Part shown: piece after piece, positions 1 through 9,209 of the stretch
Layout: every line of letters begins with the position of its first letter
Position numbering within the stretch: position 1 is the stretch's first letter
Source of the DNA: DATASD01 sp035478835
GTDB lineage: Bacteria > Patescibacteriota > Saccharimonadia > Saccharimonadales > UBA4665
Length of the DNA: 64,000 nucleotides
Assembly (NCBI GenBank): GCA_035478835.1
Contig: DATIJH010000002.1
Location: 1-64,000 of the forward strand
Direction: 5' to 3'
Translations under genes and position numbers: made by a program
Notes under the pieces: model-generated
The model's database searches: none
What the model saw: only the letters and a program-made list of their open reading frames with translations
What the model was told of the DNA's origin: nothing

Positions 1-1152
1 CGGCACCATAAGCTTATAATGGCCGCGTGGCTGGCCATTACGCTGGCGGCGGTGATGGTCGGCATTGCGGCGGCGGCCAGCAGTCAGCAGGCGTTCGAGC
101 CGGAAGCGGGCAAACTTTCCGGCGGTGCTACGGTTACTGCAAACGCCGACGCATCGGGCGGCAAGTACGTTGTATTCCAAAATAATCCGACGGGGCAGGC
201 CGGAACCAGTAAAAGTGGCGGCAGCACCGGTGGCAGCTCTAGCGGCGGTACTACGGGTGGCGGCAGCACCGGCGGAGGCGGAACGAGTGGCGGCGGCCAA
301 AGCGGTGGAGGCGGCTCAACGTCATCGGCGTGTCCATTGCCAAAGTATCCGAACACCTCATGCACCGGTGTGCCAACGGGCACCACATTTAAGCGAACAG
401 TCAGCGGCGATTATTATGCAAACACTCCGGGCGAAGTCATAGATTCCTGGCATATCACTGGCGATGTGGTTATTCAGGCCACGAACGTCACTATTAAAAA
501 TTCGCTTATTGACGGACACGTCGATAATGACAGTCTGCCCAAAGTCACCTCGTTTACGATTACGGATTCAACCGTCGGCCCGGCTACCTGCGACACGCAA
601 GGCTGGCCCAGCCTGAACGCGCACGATTTTACTGCCACGCGCGTCTTTCTGCGCGGCCACCAGGACGGCGTGGATATGGTGGGCGATAATGTCACCGTGA
701 TCGATTCGTTCTTGCAGCCGTGCTATCAGCCGCCTGAGGTTGTCGGCAGCGATGGGTTTCACTCTGACGGCGTGCAAGATCAATGCAGCACCACGTGCTC
801 TAACCTGACGCTAACGCACAACACCATTGATGCACGTGCTATTTATAAGGGGCAGCCTACGGGCAACTCTGCGCTGAACCTGGGGTCGGTTCCGGATGGC
901 TCGCATATGCGTGCCGTGACGCTCCGTAATAATCAATTCCTTGGCGGCGGTTATACGACCAGTCTGGTGTGGGACGCGGGTGTTGCCTGGACGATCGCCG
1001 GCAATGTCTGGGTACAGGGTAGCTGGGCGTATGGGCCAACCGACTCCTCGGGCACCTGTGCTAATCAAAGCTGGTCGGGCAATGCCATCGTGAACGTCGA
1101 CGCGAGCTTTGCAGTGTCTTCTACGGTGAGCTCGCAGGGCTGCGTTAACTAG
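1..1152 (+). CDS. Secreted carbohydrate-binding plus right-handed beta-helix protein (5' end outside window)
   Basis: The frame is open to the first base, so the start is probably upstream; the first in-frame ATG is at 19. A short basic stretch (RHHK) followed by a hydrophobic helix ending IAAAASS looks like a signal peptide or anchor. Next comes a short CBM-like motif (EAGKLSGGATV, DASGGKYVVF), then a Gly/Ser/Thr linker over about residues 70-105. The remaining ~270 residues carry recurring N-V-T-I/V strands (TNVTIKNSLI, DNVTVIDSFL) typical of parallel beta-helix pectate-lyase-like folds. The protein is paralogous in architecture to 11266-12420. The likely role is binding or modifying surface or host polysaccharide. 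No catalytic residues could be assigned, so enzymatic activity is unproven. Confidence 0.75.
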   Translation, partial: RHHKLIMAAWLAITLAAVMVGIAAAASSQQAFEPEAGKLSGGATVTANADASGGKYVVFQNNPTGQAGTSKSGGSTGGSSSGGTTGGGSTGGGGTSGGGQSGGGGSTSSACPLPKYPNTSCTGVPTGTTFKRTVSGDYYANTPGEVIDSWHITGDVVIQATNVTIKNSLIDGHVDNDSLPKVTSFTITDSTVGPATCDTQGWPSLNAHDFTATRVFLRGHQDGVDMVGDNVTVIDSFLQPCYQPPEVVGSDGFHSDGVQDQCSTTCSNLTLTHNTIDARAIYKGQPTGNSALNLGSVPDGSHMRAVTLRNNQFLGGGYTTSLVWDAGVAWTIAGNVWVQGSWAYGPTDSSGTCANQSWSGNAIVNVDASFAVSSTVSSQGCVN

Positions 1153-1159
1153 TCGCTGA

Positions 1160-2242
1160 TTATTCGGTGCGCTGTTTGGCAAAGTTTACCATTTGCTGGA
1201 GCGCGTGCCGGCCATCGGCTATGTCGAGGTCGAACTGGTACTCGTGATTGAGCGGTGGCTGGTGGTCGGCCGGGTAAAAGAGCGTGCTGGTGGACACGCC
1301 AAGCGCCGCCAGCTTTTTGGCAAGTTCCGTCGACTGGCTGAGTAGCGGATCGGCATTGCCGGCGGTAATGAATGACGGCGGAAAATCGGCTGTCAGATAG
1401 TTTACGACCGAGGCAGTGGCGAGGTTTGGATCGTGTAAAAAGTCTTTTTTACCGGAGTATGCCCACAGCACTGTGCGCAAAAAGCCGCCGAACGGCCCGC
1501 TATAATCTGGCAGGGCCAGATCGTACGCGCCGCAGTTTAAGAGCAGGCCTTTTAACTTGCTGGCCGGCAGCGTGGGGTCGATGTGCATGGTGGCGGCGTA
1601 ACTGGGGCTGGTAATAATGTCGGCAGTCTGCGCCACAATTTGCGAGCCGGCCGAATCGCCCGCTAGCAGCAAACGCGTGTCGTCAATGTGCAGGCGCTGC
1701 GCATTCTGCTGTAGGTATTGCAGGGCGGCATTGAGCTGCACAATAGGAGTCGGGTACTGCTTTTCGGGCGCAATGGTATAGTTGACGGTCACGGTTGTAA
1801 AGCCTTGATTGGCCAGGATTTGCAGGTAGTTGTCCATGTCGTCTTTGTTGCCAGAGACCCAGCCGCCGCCATGCACCCACACAATAGTGGGCAATGGCGC
1901 AGTCGTGCCGTCGGGGTAAAAGACGTTTAAGCTGGCGTCTTTATCGTTTGACCGGTATTGCAAGTTGCGGACGGCGGCGATGTTGTTCGGTACGTATTTT
2001 TGCAGCGCAGCGTTCATCTTATGATTGCCCTTGGTGAATACATCGCGGATCAGTAGCGAACCTGGCCACGGGCTGACCATAAACCATATGCGCAGGATCA
2101 GGGCGATAACCAACAGGACTGCGATAATACCGCCACCCCAAGTCCACAGACGCCGGTGGCCGGTAAAGAACAGCCGCCACGATCGCTTGGGTGGCTGTTT
2201 CTTAGTTTTGACATTTGTTTTTGTTTTTCGTGGCGCGCTCAT
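1160..2242 (-). CDS. Membrane-anchored alpha/beta hydrolase, hormone-sensitive-lipase-type esterase
   Basis: This is a 360-residue protein. A Lys/Arg-rich N-terminus and one TM helix (about residues 33-55, GGGIIAVLLVIALILRIWF) precede an alpha/beta hydrolase domain. Visible family motifs are the oxyanion-hole HGGGW, the nucleophile elbow GDSAG, a candidate acid in GNADPL and a C-terminal His in LNHEYQ. These match family IV/HSL-type carboxylesterases, which hydrolyse short acyl esters. The TM helix and linker put the catalytic domain on the outer face of the membrane, which fits the neighbouring surface proteins. The gene converges on the upstream beta-helix gene. It is divergent from the GNAT-like gene across a 124 nt spacer. 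The natural substrate cannot be read from the sequence. Confidence 0.85.
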   Translation of the reverse strand: MSAPRKTKTNVKTKKQPPKRSWRLFFTGHRRLWTWGGGIIAVLLVIALILRIWFMVSPWPGSLLIRDVFTKGNHKMNAALQKYVPNNIAAVRNLQYRSNDKDASLNVFYPDGTTAPLPTIVWVHGGGWVSGNKDDMDNYLQILANQGFTTVTVNYTIAPEKQYPTPIVQLNAALQYLQQNAQRLHIDDTRLLLAGDSAGSQIVAQTADIITSPSYAATMHIDPTLPASKLKGLLLNCGAYDLALPDYSGPFGGFLRTVLWAYSGKKDFLHDPNLATASVVNYLTADFPPSFITAGNADPLLSQSTELAKKLAALGVSTSTLFYPADHQPPLNHEYQFDLDIADGRHALQQMVNFAKQRTE

Positions 2243-2366
2243 AAGGAAGGGCCTCTTAACTATATATGTAGCATACTATAAATTCAGCCGTTGTAGTAAA
2301 CTCAATCATTTGTTTATAAAAATATGGTATAATATTGTCACATTATTCGGAACTGGAGCAAACAGC

Positions 2367-3251
2367 ATGGCAGAATTGCAGGTGAGAGAGTGCGTATCTG
2401 AGGATTTCCCTGCAATCAAGCAAAGCCTGGTTGAAGCCGGGAGTTACGTCGAGGCACAGGACGGACGGGAACGGCTGGAAAGTTTAATACAGGCGTGGCC
2501 GTCTTCGGCGCTCGTGTGTACCGCGGGCGAGACATTCCTGGGCAGCGTCTGCCTGACGGATTCGATTGATGACGCCATGCTGCTCACGCGCGAATGCGTA
2601 AGCGGCGCATGTGATCGCCAGACAGCCGTCGCCGTGATGAATGCGCTGTTTGATAAGTGTGGCGAGGTGGCGCAAGCACGCGGCCATAGCTCCATGACGA
2701 TGTTCTACGACGGCTACTATGAGAATTTTCAACCATGGCGGCAATACGGGTTTGGCGATCCGGTGCGTTGCAGTAGCTATATGCGCAAGCTATGGACGCC
2801 CGACGGGCAGCCGGCGCCCAAGCTCGGAGCCGAGCCGTCGCCATTTTTCACGAGTGCTTATAATCCAATGACTGACTTTGGGCCGCTCACCAGCCACCTC
2901 ATTACCGCGAATGCCCGGGTTAGTATGGATACAGCGCGGAATTTACACGATTACGCCGAGCGGGCGCCGGGCGCAATCGTCGTGGAGCGGGAACGCGGCA
3001 AGCAAGAAATAATCGCAAAAATGCATATTCCGCCTTCGCCCATTCCTTTGTTCGACAGAATTACCGTTGCTCCCGACTACCCGGACCCGGCAGCTGCCAA
3101 GGCGGCTCTGTTCGACCATGGCGCTGCTTTTTTGCGTGACAGCTTGGGAGCCGAGCAGGCCGAAGTTATTGGCCCGCGCAACCTTACGCCAGAGCAAATG
3201 GCCGGTTTCGATGAAGCTTGGCAGCTTATACGCGTTAGCCGCCCGCTCTAA
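2367..3251 (+). CDS. GNAT-like acetyltransferase family protein
   Basis: This is a 294-residue protein. The ATG at 2367 was chosen because it follows a GGAGC ribosome-binding site at 2355-2359 and a TATAAT at 2328-2333; the frame continues upstream only through the spacer. The N-terminal ~140 residues (VRECVSEDFPAIKQSL to FQPWRQYGFGDP) follow the order of a GNAT fold and end with the typical Y-G-F of strand 5, so an acyl-CoA N-acyltransferase is likely. The C-terminal ~150 residues are not recognised but may form a second, degenerate GNAT-like half. The acceptor substrate is unknown. The gene is monocistronic and divergent from the esterase. Confidence 0.6.
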   Translation: MAELQVRECVSEDFPAIKQSLVEAGSYVEAQDGRERLESLIQAWPSSALVCTAGETFLGSVCLTDSIDDAMLLTRECVSGACDRQTAVAVMNALFDKCGEVAQARGHSSMTMFYDGYYENFQPWRQYGFGDPVRCSSYMRKLWTPDGQPAPKLGAEPSPFFTSAYNPMTDFGPLTSHLITANARVSMDTARNLHDYAERAPGAIVVERERGKQEIIAKMHIPPSPIPLFDRITVAPDYPDPAAAKAALFDHGAAFLRDSLGAEQAEVIGPRNLTPEQMAGFDEAWQLIRVSRPL

Positions 3252-3258
3252 ATAGTGG

Positions 3259-4776
3259 CTATGCCGCCTTTGGCGGTTTGGGGCGGTCTTCTTTGTTGAT
3301 GTAGGTAGGGGCCCAAAACAGGTTTTCTTGGAACGGGCCCAGGACCTGTGCCAGTGTCTCGTTAAAGTGGTTGATATCTTCGGCCAAGAGCTCGCCGTTA
3401 CAATCCTTAAAGTAGGAGTAAATACTATCGAGTAGCAGTCGCCTCTCGGGGATTGAAAGGTCTACTTCCGGGACGGCTGGCCGGGCTTCTGCGGTTCGCA
3501 TGGTGTAATCGTCGCCTTGGTCAAATGCGATGAGAGCCAGCGGCCCCCGTTCGTTTACCGTTTTTACAATGCCGCCGATCGAGGTGTCAACGCGCGTGTC
3601 AACGTAGCGCACCATACTCTCGATGCGAGCGGCGATATTATAATTTAAGTAAGGGTCGGTCATGGTAAAGTTTGGGCAAGCGCCGCGTGGCATAGGCTTA
3701 TATGTGCTTGTGTCGTACCAGCCATCCCATGCCGAGCGGGCCGCCATTTCCATAAAAAAAGACTCGTTCTGGTGCGAGCGGACCTCAAAGCCGCCGAGCG
3801 TAAATGGCGCTCCGAACTTCTTGCCCCAGCCGGTCTCGGGTGTGTAACCGCGGTGCGTTGTGGGCGGCAAGTGCTCAAACATGAGGCGGCGCAGCGTTTC
3901 GGTGATGTAGATAAATCTGGCGTGCTCGCCGCGGGTTTGGAACTCGGCAGGCGCGAGGTCCATGATTGGACCGGCGTAGCGCACGCGGCCGTTGGTAAAA
4001 ACGGCTTTGTCGTGCTCAAACACGGTGTTGCTTTTTGTGAAAAAGTCTTCACCAATAACGGTATCGGCATCAATTTCGTAAAAGGGCAGGTTGTGGAGGT
4101 TTAGTATTTTGTGCTGCCAGTTTGCCTCCAGGGTTTCGGCGACTTCGGGTTGGGCTGCATAACGCGGCCACAGCGCGGCGAATCCTGCTTGCGCAGCGTT
4201 GTTGCGCGCGCGGGAGATCGTGCTGCCGGCCGGCATATGGTCGATCCCGACCTGTACCTCTACGTTATGGTCTGAAGAGCCGGGCGGATAGATGTCGAGT
4301 ATGGCGCCCGCCATTTTGTATGCCTTGCTAAAAAGTTGGCTGGGATTGCCGCGGCGCATGTCGGCTTGAAAATTAAGCCATGGCAAAAGCAGCAGGGGTC
4401 CGTTTAAATTTGCGGCGGCGCTTTTAATCGACTCGAGCGTCGGCACAATGCTTTCAACTGATTCTTGTTCTACGCCAGTCGGTATAACGGTAAAGGCATC
4501 CGGCTGTTCGCGTTTTGACAGGGCATTATTATGTGGCGGGTACGGGTTGGAGACTTTAAGGTGGTTTTCGGCCAGGCTGGAGCGATTGGCGATGTAGTAT
4601 CGCTGCAGGCGAATACAAGCGCCCTTGTCGGCATCACCCTCTCTCATTGTCCAGATATCCGGCTGCTCGTGCCGATCCGCACAGACATTTATGCTGGGCA
4701 GGTGGTCAGGATCGAACGTTAGTGGAAGGTTGCTTTCAGGGCCTGGTGCACTCATATGTTTAATCCAGCCCACCAT
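3259..4776 (-). CDS. GT-A-fold glycosyltransferase-like protein
   Basis: This is a 505-residue protein; a second possible start is the ATG at 4755 (MSAPGPESN). Several features fit a nucleotide-sugar glycosyltransferase of the GT-A type: a strand-helix start AFTVIPTGVEQESVESIV, a STISRARNNA segment resembling the ISxARN motif of family-2 enzymes, and a candidate metal-binding acid cluster in PFYEIDADTVIGEDFF (about residues 255-270). No TM helix is present, so it is probably cytosolic. The gene is transcribed alone and converges on the GNAT-like gene with a 7 nt gap. Donor and acceptor are unknown. The family assignment rests on short motifs only and needs a profile or fold search. Confidence 0.5.
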   Translation of the reverse strand: MVGWIKHMSAPGPESNLPLTFDPDHLPSINVCADRHEQPDIWTMREGDADKGACIRLQRYYIANRSSLAENHLKVSNPYPPHNNALSKREQPDAFTVIPTGVEQESVESIVPTLESIKSAAANLNGPLLLLPWLNFQADMRRGNPSQLFSKAYKMAGAILDIYPPGSSDHNVEVQVGIDHMPAGSTISRARNNAAQAGFAALWPRYAAQPEVAETLEANWQHKILNLHNLPFYEIDADTVIGEDFFTKSNTVFEHDKAVFTNGRVRYAGPIMDLAPAEFQTRGEHARFIYITETLRRLMFEHLPPTTHRGYTPETGWGKKFGAPFTLGGFEVRSHQNESFFMEMAARSAWDGWYDTSTYKPMPRGACPNFTMTDPYLNYNIAARIESMVRYVDTRVDTSIGGIVKTVNERGPLALIAFDQGDDYTMRTAEARPAVPEVDLSIPERRLLLDSIYSYFKDCNGELLAEDINHFNETLAQVLGPFQENLFWAPTYINKEDRPKPPKAA

Positions 4777-4932
4777 TCTTTTAGATGTATATTGTAACAG
4801 ATTTGCATGATTTAAACTAGACTACATACAACCAGCCATACACAGACGGGATGTTTCAACTTCGATTGCGTACACCGGCCGCTTATGGTTAAATAAAAAA
4901 GTTATATCATGGGTGTGAAAATAGGGTACAAG

Positions 4933-4983
4933 ATGGCGCTAGGACTACGCAATATTTTTGATACGGCAAAGGGTAGACGATGA
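4933..4983 (+). CDS. Possible 16-codon leader peptide overlapping the next gene by ATGA
   Basis: ATG at 4933 reads MALGLRNIFDTAKGRR and stops at TGA 4981-4983. The A of that stop region overlaps the ATG of the following gene at 4980 (ATGA). Upstream of 4980 there is also an AAAGGG ribosome-binding site inside this small frame. The arrangement would couple translation of the downstream adhesin operon to the leader. It may also be chance, because the peptide resembles nothing recognised. Confidence 0.3.
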   Translation: MALGLRNIFDTAKGRR

Positions 4984-5315
4984 CGCGTCTGCCGCAGCCT
5001 GGCGGTGACCCTGGCAACTGGGGAGCGATTTTAAATGACTTTTTAAGTCAGGCGCACAACAGTGACGGCACTTTGAAGGCCTCGGCTGTGAGCGGGGGCA
5101 GCACCGGCCAGGTGCTCACAAAAGATCCAAGCGGCACGGGCGGTCTAACCTGGACAACCATGCCGGTCGTCCTGTTGTATGATGCCAATGCTGGCGCTTA
5201 TCCACCGCGCCCAACTGGTGTGCCGGCGGGCTTCGTAACTTATAAAGGTCCGGTGGCGCCGACTGATGCGCTCCGGCCCGACACCTGGGAAGATACGAGT
5301 GGGATCTGGCCATGA
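4980..5315 (+). CDS. Small tail-fibre-like surface protein with LP-PG-D-G-WG-LNDFL module
   Basis: This is a 111-residue protein, the first gene of a three-gene overlapping operon (4980-8436). Its N-terminus (LPQPGGDPGNWGAILNDFL, then HNSDGTLK) is nearly the same module that opens the protein at 20356, so the two loci share an N-terminal domain with different C-terminal parts. The rest (STGQVLTKDPSGTGGLTW) resembles phage tail-fibre or collar-type beta repeats. There is no obvious signal peptide. It overlaps the next gene by 4 nt (ATGA), implying translational coupling. Assembly into an extracellular fibre or contractile-like structure is inference from the domain style only. Confidence 0.65.
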   Translation: MTRLPQPGGDPGNWGAILNDFLSQAHNSDGTLKASAVSGGSTGQVLTKDPSGTGGLTWTTMPVVLLYDANAGAYPPRPTGVPAGFVTYKGPVAPTDALRPDTWEDTSGIWP

Positions 5316-6160
5316 CCCGGCATGTGCAGGACGCGAACGGCACGTGGCAGGTCGTGGCCTCCAACTTGCCAGCAGTGCCCAGCGCCGCCGACCCGCGCGG
5401 TGCAACCACGTTGTTTCACGGCCGCTATCGCGGTGCGCATAACACCGGCGTGCCAGACAAAAGCGCGCTCGGCTTGCCCGAATTTCCGCCCGTCTTTAAT
5501 GTGCCGAATGTGACGTATTCGGACCGGCATTTTGTTGGCTATTGCCAAATCGACGCAACAGGCATTGTGTTTGAGCGGTGCTTTTTTGAGGCGCGCGGTG
5601 ACTTGTTCGGCATCAACGCTAATCAGCCGGTCACATTGTACGATTGCGATATTTATGGCGGCAAATATCTGGATAACTCCGACGCGGTTACCGGCTCAGT
5701 GCACGCCGTGCGCTGCAATATTTGGGGCGGCGGCAACGATAACGTAGGCTTTGGCGAGGACTGCGTGTACGAAGACTGCTACATTCACTTTATTTACCAG
5801 CATTACGGCACGCACAGCGATAACTCGCAGATTTTGGGCAATAACAATTTGGGGATTAAGCGGTGTAAACTGCTCTCGTACGATCCGTACACGGGTGTGC
5901 AGTACAATTCGTGTCTCCAAATTTCGAGCACTGGCGGCCTGGTGGACAACGTGCAAATCGTAGACAATTACATGGACGGCGGCGGCTATACCATTAACGG
6001 CCGCGCCAATAACGGGCTGTACTCGAATATGCTTATTAGCGGTAACCGATTTGGCCGGCATTATGCGTACGGCCCGGTGGCGGGGGAAGTTCGCGTGACG
6101 CCGCCCGCCGGTACGTTCACCAATACAAACGTATATGACGACACGGGGATCACGGTTTGA
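5312..6160 (+). CDS. Right-handed beta-helix protein, second gene of surface operon
   Basis: This is a 282-residue protein. Repeats such as GIVFERCFFEARGD, VTLYDCDIYGG, HAVRCNIWGG and NLGIKRCKLL have the spacing of parallel beta-helix coils. The C-terminal SNMLISGNRFGRHYAYGP matches the end of the helix at 12285-12310 (TNNRFGRHMEYTG), so it is related to the beta-helix parts of 1-1152 and 11266-12420. No signal peptide or catalytic site is evident. The start overlaps the previous stop (ATGA) and the stop overlaps the next TTG start, so the three proteins are made together and probably work together at the surface. Carbohydrate binding or cleavage is plausible but unproven. Confidence 0.65.
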   Translation: MTRHVQDANGTWQVVASNLPAVPSAADPRGATTLFHGRYRGAHNTGVPDKSALGLPEFPPVFNVPNVTYSDRHFVGYCQIDATGIVFERCFFEARGDLFGINANQPVTLYDCDIYGGKYLDNSDAVTGSVHAVRCNIWGGGNDNVGFGEDCVYEDCYIHFIYQHYGTHSDNSQILGNNNLGIKRCKLLSYDPYTGVQYNSCLQISSTGGLVDNVQIVDNYMDGGGYTINGRANNGLYSNMLISGNRFGRHYAYGPVAGEVRVTPPAGTFTNTNVYDDTGITV

Positions 6161-8436
6161 TAGCAGTACGGGGCACGGCAACGGCGTCGGTTGACGCAGG
6201 GTTTTCGATTGACTTACCGGTGCCGGCAGGCGTGCAGGCCGGCGATTACTTATTTGCGCACGTCGCGTACAAACAGGGGAAAGCCTCGGCAGTCACCGCG
6301 CCGGGCGGCTGGACGCTGCTGCGGAGCGATGACTCATATCCGGACTCCGGCGGCGTAACAAGCTATATTTATACGCGGATTGCCGATGGTGCCGAAAGCG
6401 CCAGTTATACCTGGACGTTTCAGGATTACCGGCAGGCGAGCGGCGGTATCATTGCGTACACCGGTGTTAAAACGGCGCTGCCGATCGACGTCACCGACGT
6501 TTTTACAGCTACATCCACCACTGCGCCGACGACACCGAGCATCACCACGGTGTACACGCACCCCTGGCTGCTGTGGTTTTTGGCTGCGCACGACAACGTA
6601 GGCACCGATACGGCCACGCCGCCCGCCGGCATGACGCAGCGGTGGCGCGTCAATACAAATGTGCCTGGCTGTGTTTCGCTTTTGGCTGACGAGGTGTTTA
6701 ACGGGCCTGGGAGTTCAGGCGCGCAGGCCGGTGCGATTTCACCGGCCGGGAGCGCTGTGGCGCAAGTATTATTTTTGAGTCCGGCTGATGAAAATCCTGA
6801 TCATCCGCCAACTGCCGATGCTGGCCCGGCACGTGTAACCGAGGTCGGTGCGCCCGTCGTGCTCGATGGTTCCGGGAGCCACGACGTGGACCCCGGCGAT
6901 ACGCTCACCTATGCCTGGACGCACGTTTCCGGCCCGAACAGCGTAGCGCAGCTATCAGACGCTACGGCTGTGAGCCCGAGCTTTACGGCCGTGGCCGCCG
7001 GTGTTGACGTGTACCGGCTCACCGTAACTGATGCCGCCAACAATAGCGCCCACGCCGACGTAACCGTTACGACTACGCCGGCCGGCGTGCGTGCCAGTAC
7101 TGCCCAAGGCCTGGGCGTCACCGCGAGCGTTGCGCTTCCGCCAACCGCCCAAGCGGGCGACACGGCATTTTTTGCGATGTGCGCGCGGCCGAATGCCGCC
7201 GCGCCAGCCATGGACACACCCGGCTGGAGCGCGGTAACGCAAGCGGTGAAGGGCGGTTCATCGACGGACGTATCAATGGCGATTTTTCGCAAACGTTTGA
7301 CCGCCGGTGATTTGGGCACGACGGTTTCGGCCTCGGTCGCCACGGCTTTTGATTTTTACTGGACGGCGCAAATCGTAGCCGTGAGCGGCTTGCACGCCAC
7401 CGCACCGCAGCCCGGGCAAATGGTGACCACGCCCTTGGCGTCGCCATTCCAGTTTGTGAATAGCATTATTGGGGCGGCGGGCACGGCGACGTACGAATAC
7501 ACGGTTACGGGCATTGATGACGCCGGCGAGGTTGTTCCGGCAGCCACAACCACTGTTACGGGCGCACCGAATACACTCAGTGGCACCAATTATGTACAGA
7601 TTTCATGGCTGCCGATCCACCGCGCCACGCACTACAACGTCTACGGCCGGAGCAGCAGCTCTTTTAAATTGCTCGCCACGGTAACGAACGACAACATTAC
7701 TGGCGTGGAAGCCGATTATCGCCCCGGCTACAACGACACGGGCGTGACGCCCGGGACGCAATCACCGCCAACGCAAAACCCGACCAATATGCTTTTGGAC
7801 GGGCTCGGCAATGATATTGTTGGGACGCCAGTGCCCGAGCGCTTGTTTACGAGCTACGACGGTGGTAAGTTGCTGGTCTTTACAGCGTCGCAAATTGCTG
7901 CGCCGAACGCTGCGAGCGACGTGGGTGACCCCGGCACGCTTCAGCCGGTGCTGACCTCACGCGACCCAACGAATGTCTTTATCTTACACACGGCCACTCG
8001 CGATCTCGGTACTGCCACCGACGCCGGCACGTACGTGTTCGCGCCAACCGACTTTGCCGGCTCATGGGCAACGGCCGCAGTTACCCTGCGCCCGGCTGGT
8101 ACGAACAGCGCACCAGTGGCACGCGCCGGCTATGACCAGGTTGTGGGCATCGGCCACACCGCATACCTCGATGCCGGCGACAGTTACGACGACGATGGCG
8201 ATACGCTTAGCTACACCTGGGCTCAAACCGCCGGGCCAGCGGTGCAGCTCAGCAATATACATGCTACATTTCCGTCGTTTACTATGCCCAAACAAGCGGT
8301 GAGCTTCCGCTTGACCGCCCGCGATCCGGACGGGCTTTCGAGCACTGACGACGTAACTATTACGCCGATCGCTATCGGCCAACTCAAAGTACAGGATGGC
8401 AGCGGCAACTGGGTGATGGCCAGCGACGGCCAGTAA
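6157..8436 (+). CDS. Large PKD-domain surface protein, TTG start
   Basis: This is a 759-residue protein that starts with TTG overlapping the previous TGA stop (TTGA), so translation is probably coupled. An N-terminal beta-sandwich of ~200 residues (from GTATASVDAGFSIDLPVPAG) resembles the whole 21383-22093 product. A first PKD/REJ-like domain lies near residues 222-310 (PPTADAGPARVTEVGAPVVL, LDGSGSHDVDPGDTLTYAW, YRLTVTDAANNS). Another beta-sandwich and an FN3-like segment follow (NYVQISWLPIHRATHYNVYG). A second PKD domain sits near the C-terminus (NSAPVARAGYDQVVG, SYDDDGDTLSYTW). No signal peptide, LPxTG signal or C-terminal TM helix is visible, so the export route is unclear. The likely role is adhesion or fibre structure. 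Confidence 0.7.
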   Translation: MIAVRGTATASVDAGFSIDLPVPAGVQAGDYLFAHVAYKQGKASAVTAPGGWTLLRSDDSYPDSGGVTSYIYTRIADGAESASYTWTFQDYRQASGGIIAYTGVKTALPIDVTDVFTATSTTAPTTPSITTVYTHPWLLWFLAAHDNVGTDTATPPAGMTQRWRVNTNVPGCVSLLADEVFNGPGSSGAQAGAISPAGSAVAQVLFLSPADENPDHPPTADAGPARVTEVGAPVVLDGSGSHDVDPGDTLTYAWTHVSGPNSVAQLSDATAVSPSFTAVAAGVDVYRLTVTDAANNSAHADVTVTTTPAGVRASTAQGLGVTASVALPPTAQAGDTAFFAMCARPNAAAPAMDTPGWSAVTQAVKGGSSTDVSMAIFRKRLTAGDLGTTVSASVATAFDFYWTAQIVAVSGLHATAPQPGQMVTTPLASPFQFVNSIIGAAGTATYEYTVTGIDDAGEVVPAATTTVTGAPNTLSGTNYVQISWLPIHRATHYNVYGRSSSSFKLLATVTNDNITGVEADYRPGYNDTGVTPGTQSPPTQNPTNMLLDGLGNDIVGTPVPERLFTSYDGGKLLVFTASQIAAPNAASDVGDPGTLQPVLTSRDPTNVFILHTATRDLGTATDAGTYVFAPTDFAGSWATAAVTLRPAGTNSAPVARAGYDQVVGIGHTAYLDAGDSYDDDGDTLSYTWAQTAGPAVQLSNIHATFPSFTMPKQAVSFRLTARDPDGLSSTDDVTITPIAIGQLKVQDGSGNWVMASDGQ

Positions 8437-8454
8437 GCGATAGGACTTTAGGGG

Positions 8455-9102
8455 TTAGCTTTCGGCTTCTTCGATAGCTCGGTCGCCCAAAAACAGCCGC
8501 GCCCGCAGCGTAACAAGGCGCAGGAACACAACTTGCAAGTGCAGCGCCGCAACCAAAATAACGAATGCCCCCGCACATGCCCACCAACCTGTAACAGTAC
8601 CGCCATGTACGCGGTCGACACCCGTTTGGCTCAAAACAATAACGAAGGGTAATATCGTGCTCAAAAAGAATGCCGTGTAAAGTGCCCAGCCGGCCAGCGC
8701 CAAAACGCGTAAGCCCAAGCGCACTAGCCGCACTCGGTGGTGGACTGCGAGCAGCGTGATGACGCCGCGCAATGCCAACCGGCCGCCGCGCACCAGCAAC
8801 CCAAACATTTCTACCACGGTGTACACTATTAGCCCGGCCGCCAGCGCCGCTACAACCACAAACACGTAATAAGCCAGCGGGCTCGCCAGGAATGAGTTTT
8901 TCCAGGTAGTCGCGCCAAGCGAATGCTCCCACACATATGTTTTGAGCCCGTACGCGCCAAATAAGTTGTCGTAAAACAGCTGATTTTTAGTGATGTACAT
9001 CCAGGTGTTGTAGCCGAGTACGCCCACGGCGACAGCCACCACCAGTACGGCGCTCGATAGTGACGGCAACAATAAAAGTTTGGTGAGACGGCGCGAATGC
9101 AT
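8455..9102 (-). CDS. Four-TM membrane protein, paralogue of 25837-26478
   Basis: This is a 215-residue integral membrane protein with about four hydrophobic helices: residues 8-31, a long one at 78-103, and two C-terminal ones. The pattern resembles the protein at 25837-26478, with an aligned second helix (AALAAGLIVYTVVEMFGLLV against LAGGILYALVEWGVYSVR) and C-terminus (FLRLVTLRARLFLGD against LLRLYNFRTRLFGE). No functional motif is recognised. It is convergent with the PKD operon and divergent from the FN3 gene. The basic loop between helices 2 and 3 suggests a cytoplasmic loop. The name is descriptive only. Confidence 0.65.
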   Translation of the reverse strand: MHSRRLTKLLLLPSLSSAVLVVAVAVGVLGYNTWMYITKNQLFYDNLFGAYGLKTYVWEHSLGATTWKNSFLASPLAYYVFVVVAALAAGLIVYTVVEMFGLLVRGGRLALRGVITLLAVHHRVRLVRLGLRVLALAGWALYTAFFLSTILPFVIVLSQTGVDRVHGGTVTGWWACAGAFVILVAALHLQVVFLRLVTLRARLFLGDRAIEEAES

Positions 9103-9209
9103 TGCTCATACTATGGCAAACCATGGCCTCGCTGTCTACAGCATAAAAGGTTTGACAATCAATAGCACGGCGCGGTACAACTAAACCATAACAATTTAGT
9201 CGGTAATTC

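Noticed and set aside
2025..2366. Upstream extension of the GNAT-like frame into the esterase gene
   Set aside because: It is antisense to the esterase, and a ribosome-binding site plus -10 box support ATG 2367.
5696..6181. 161-codon minus-strand frame across the beta-helix gene
   Set aside because: It is antisense to a coupled operon gene and Val/Ile/Ala-biased as expected for a mirror of the real frame.
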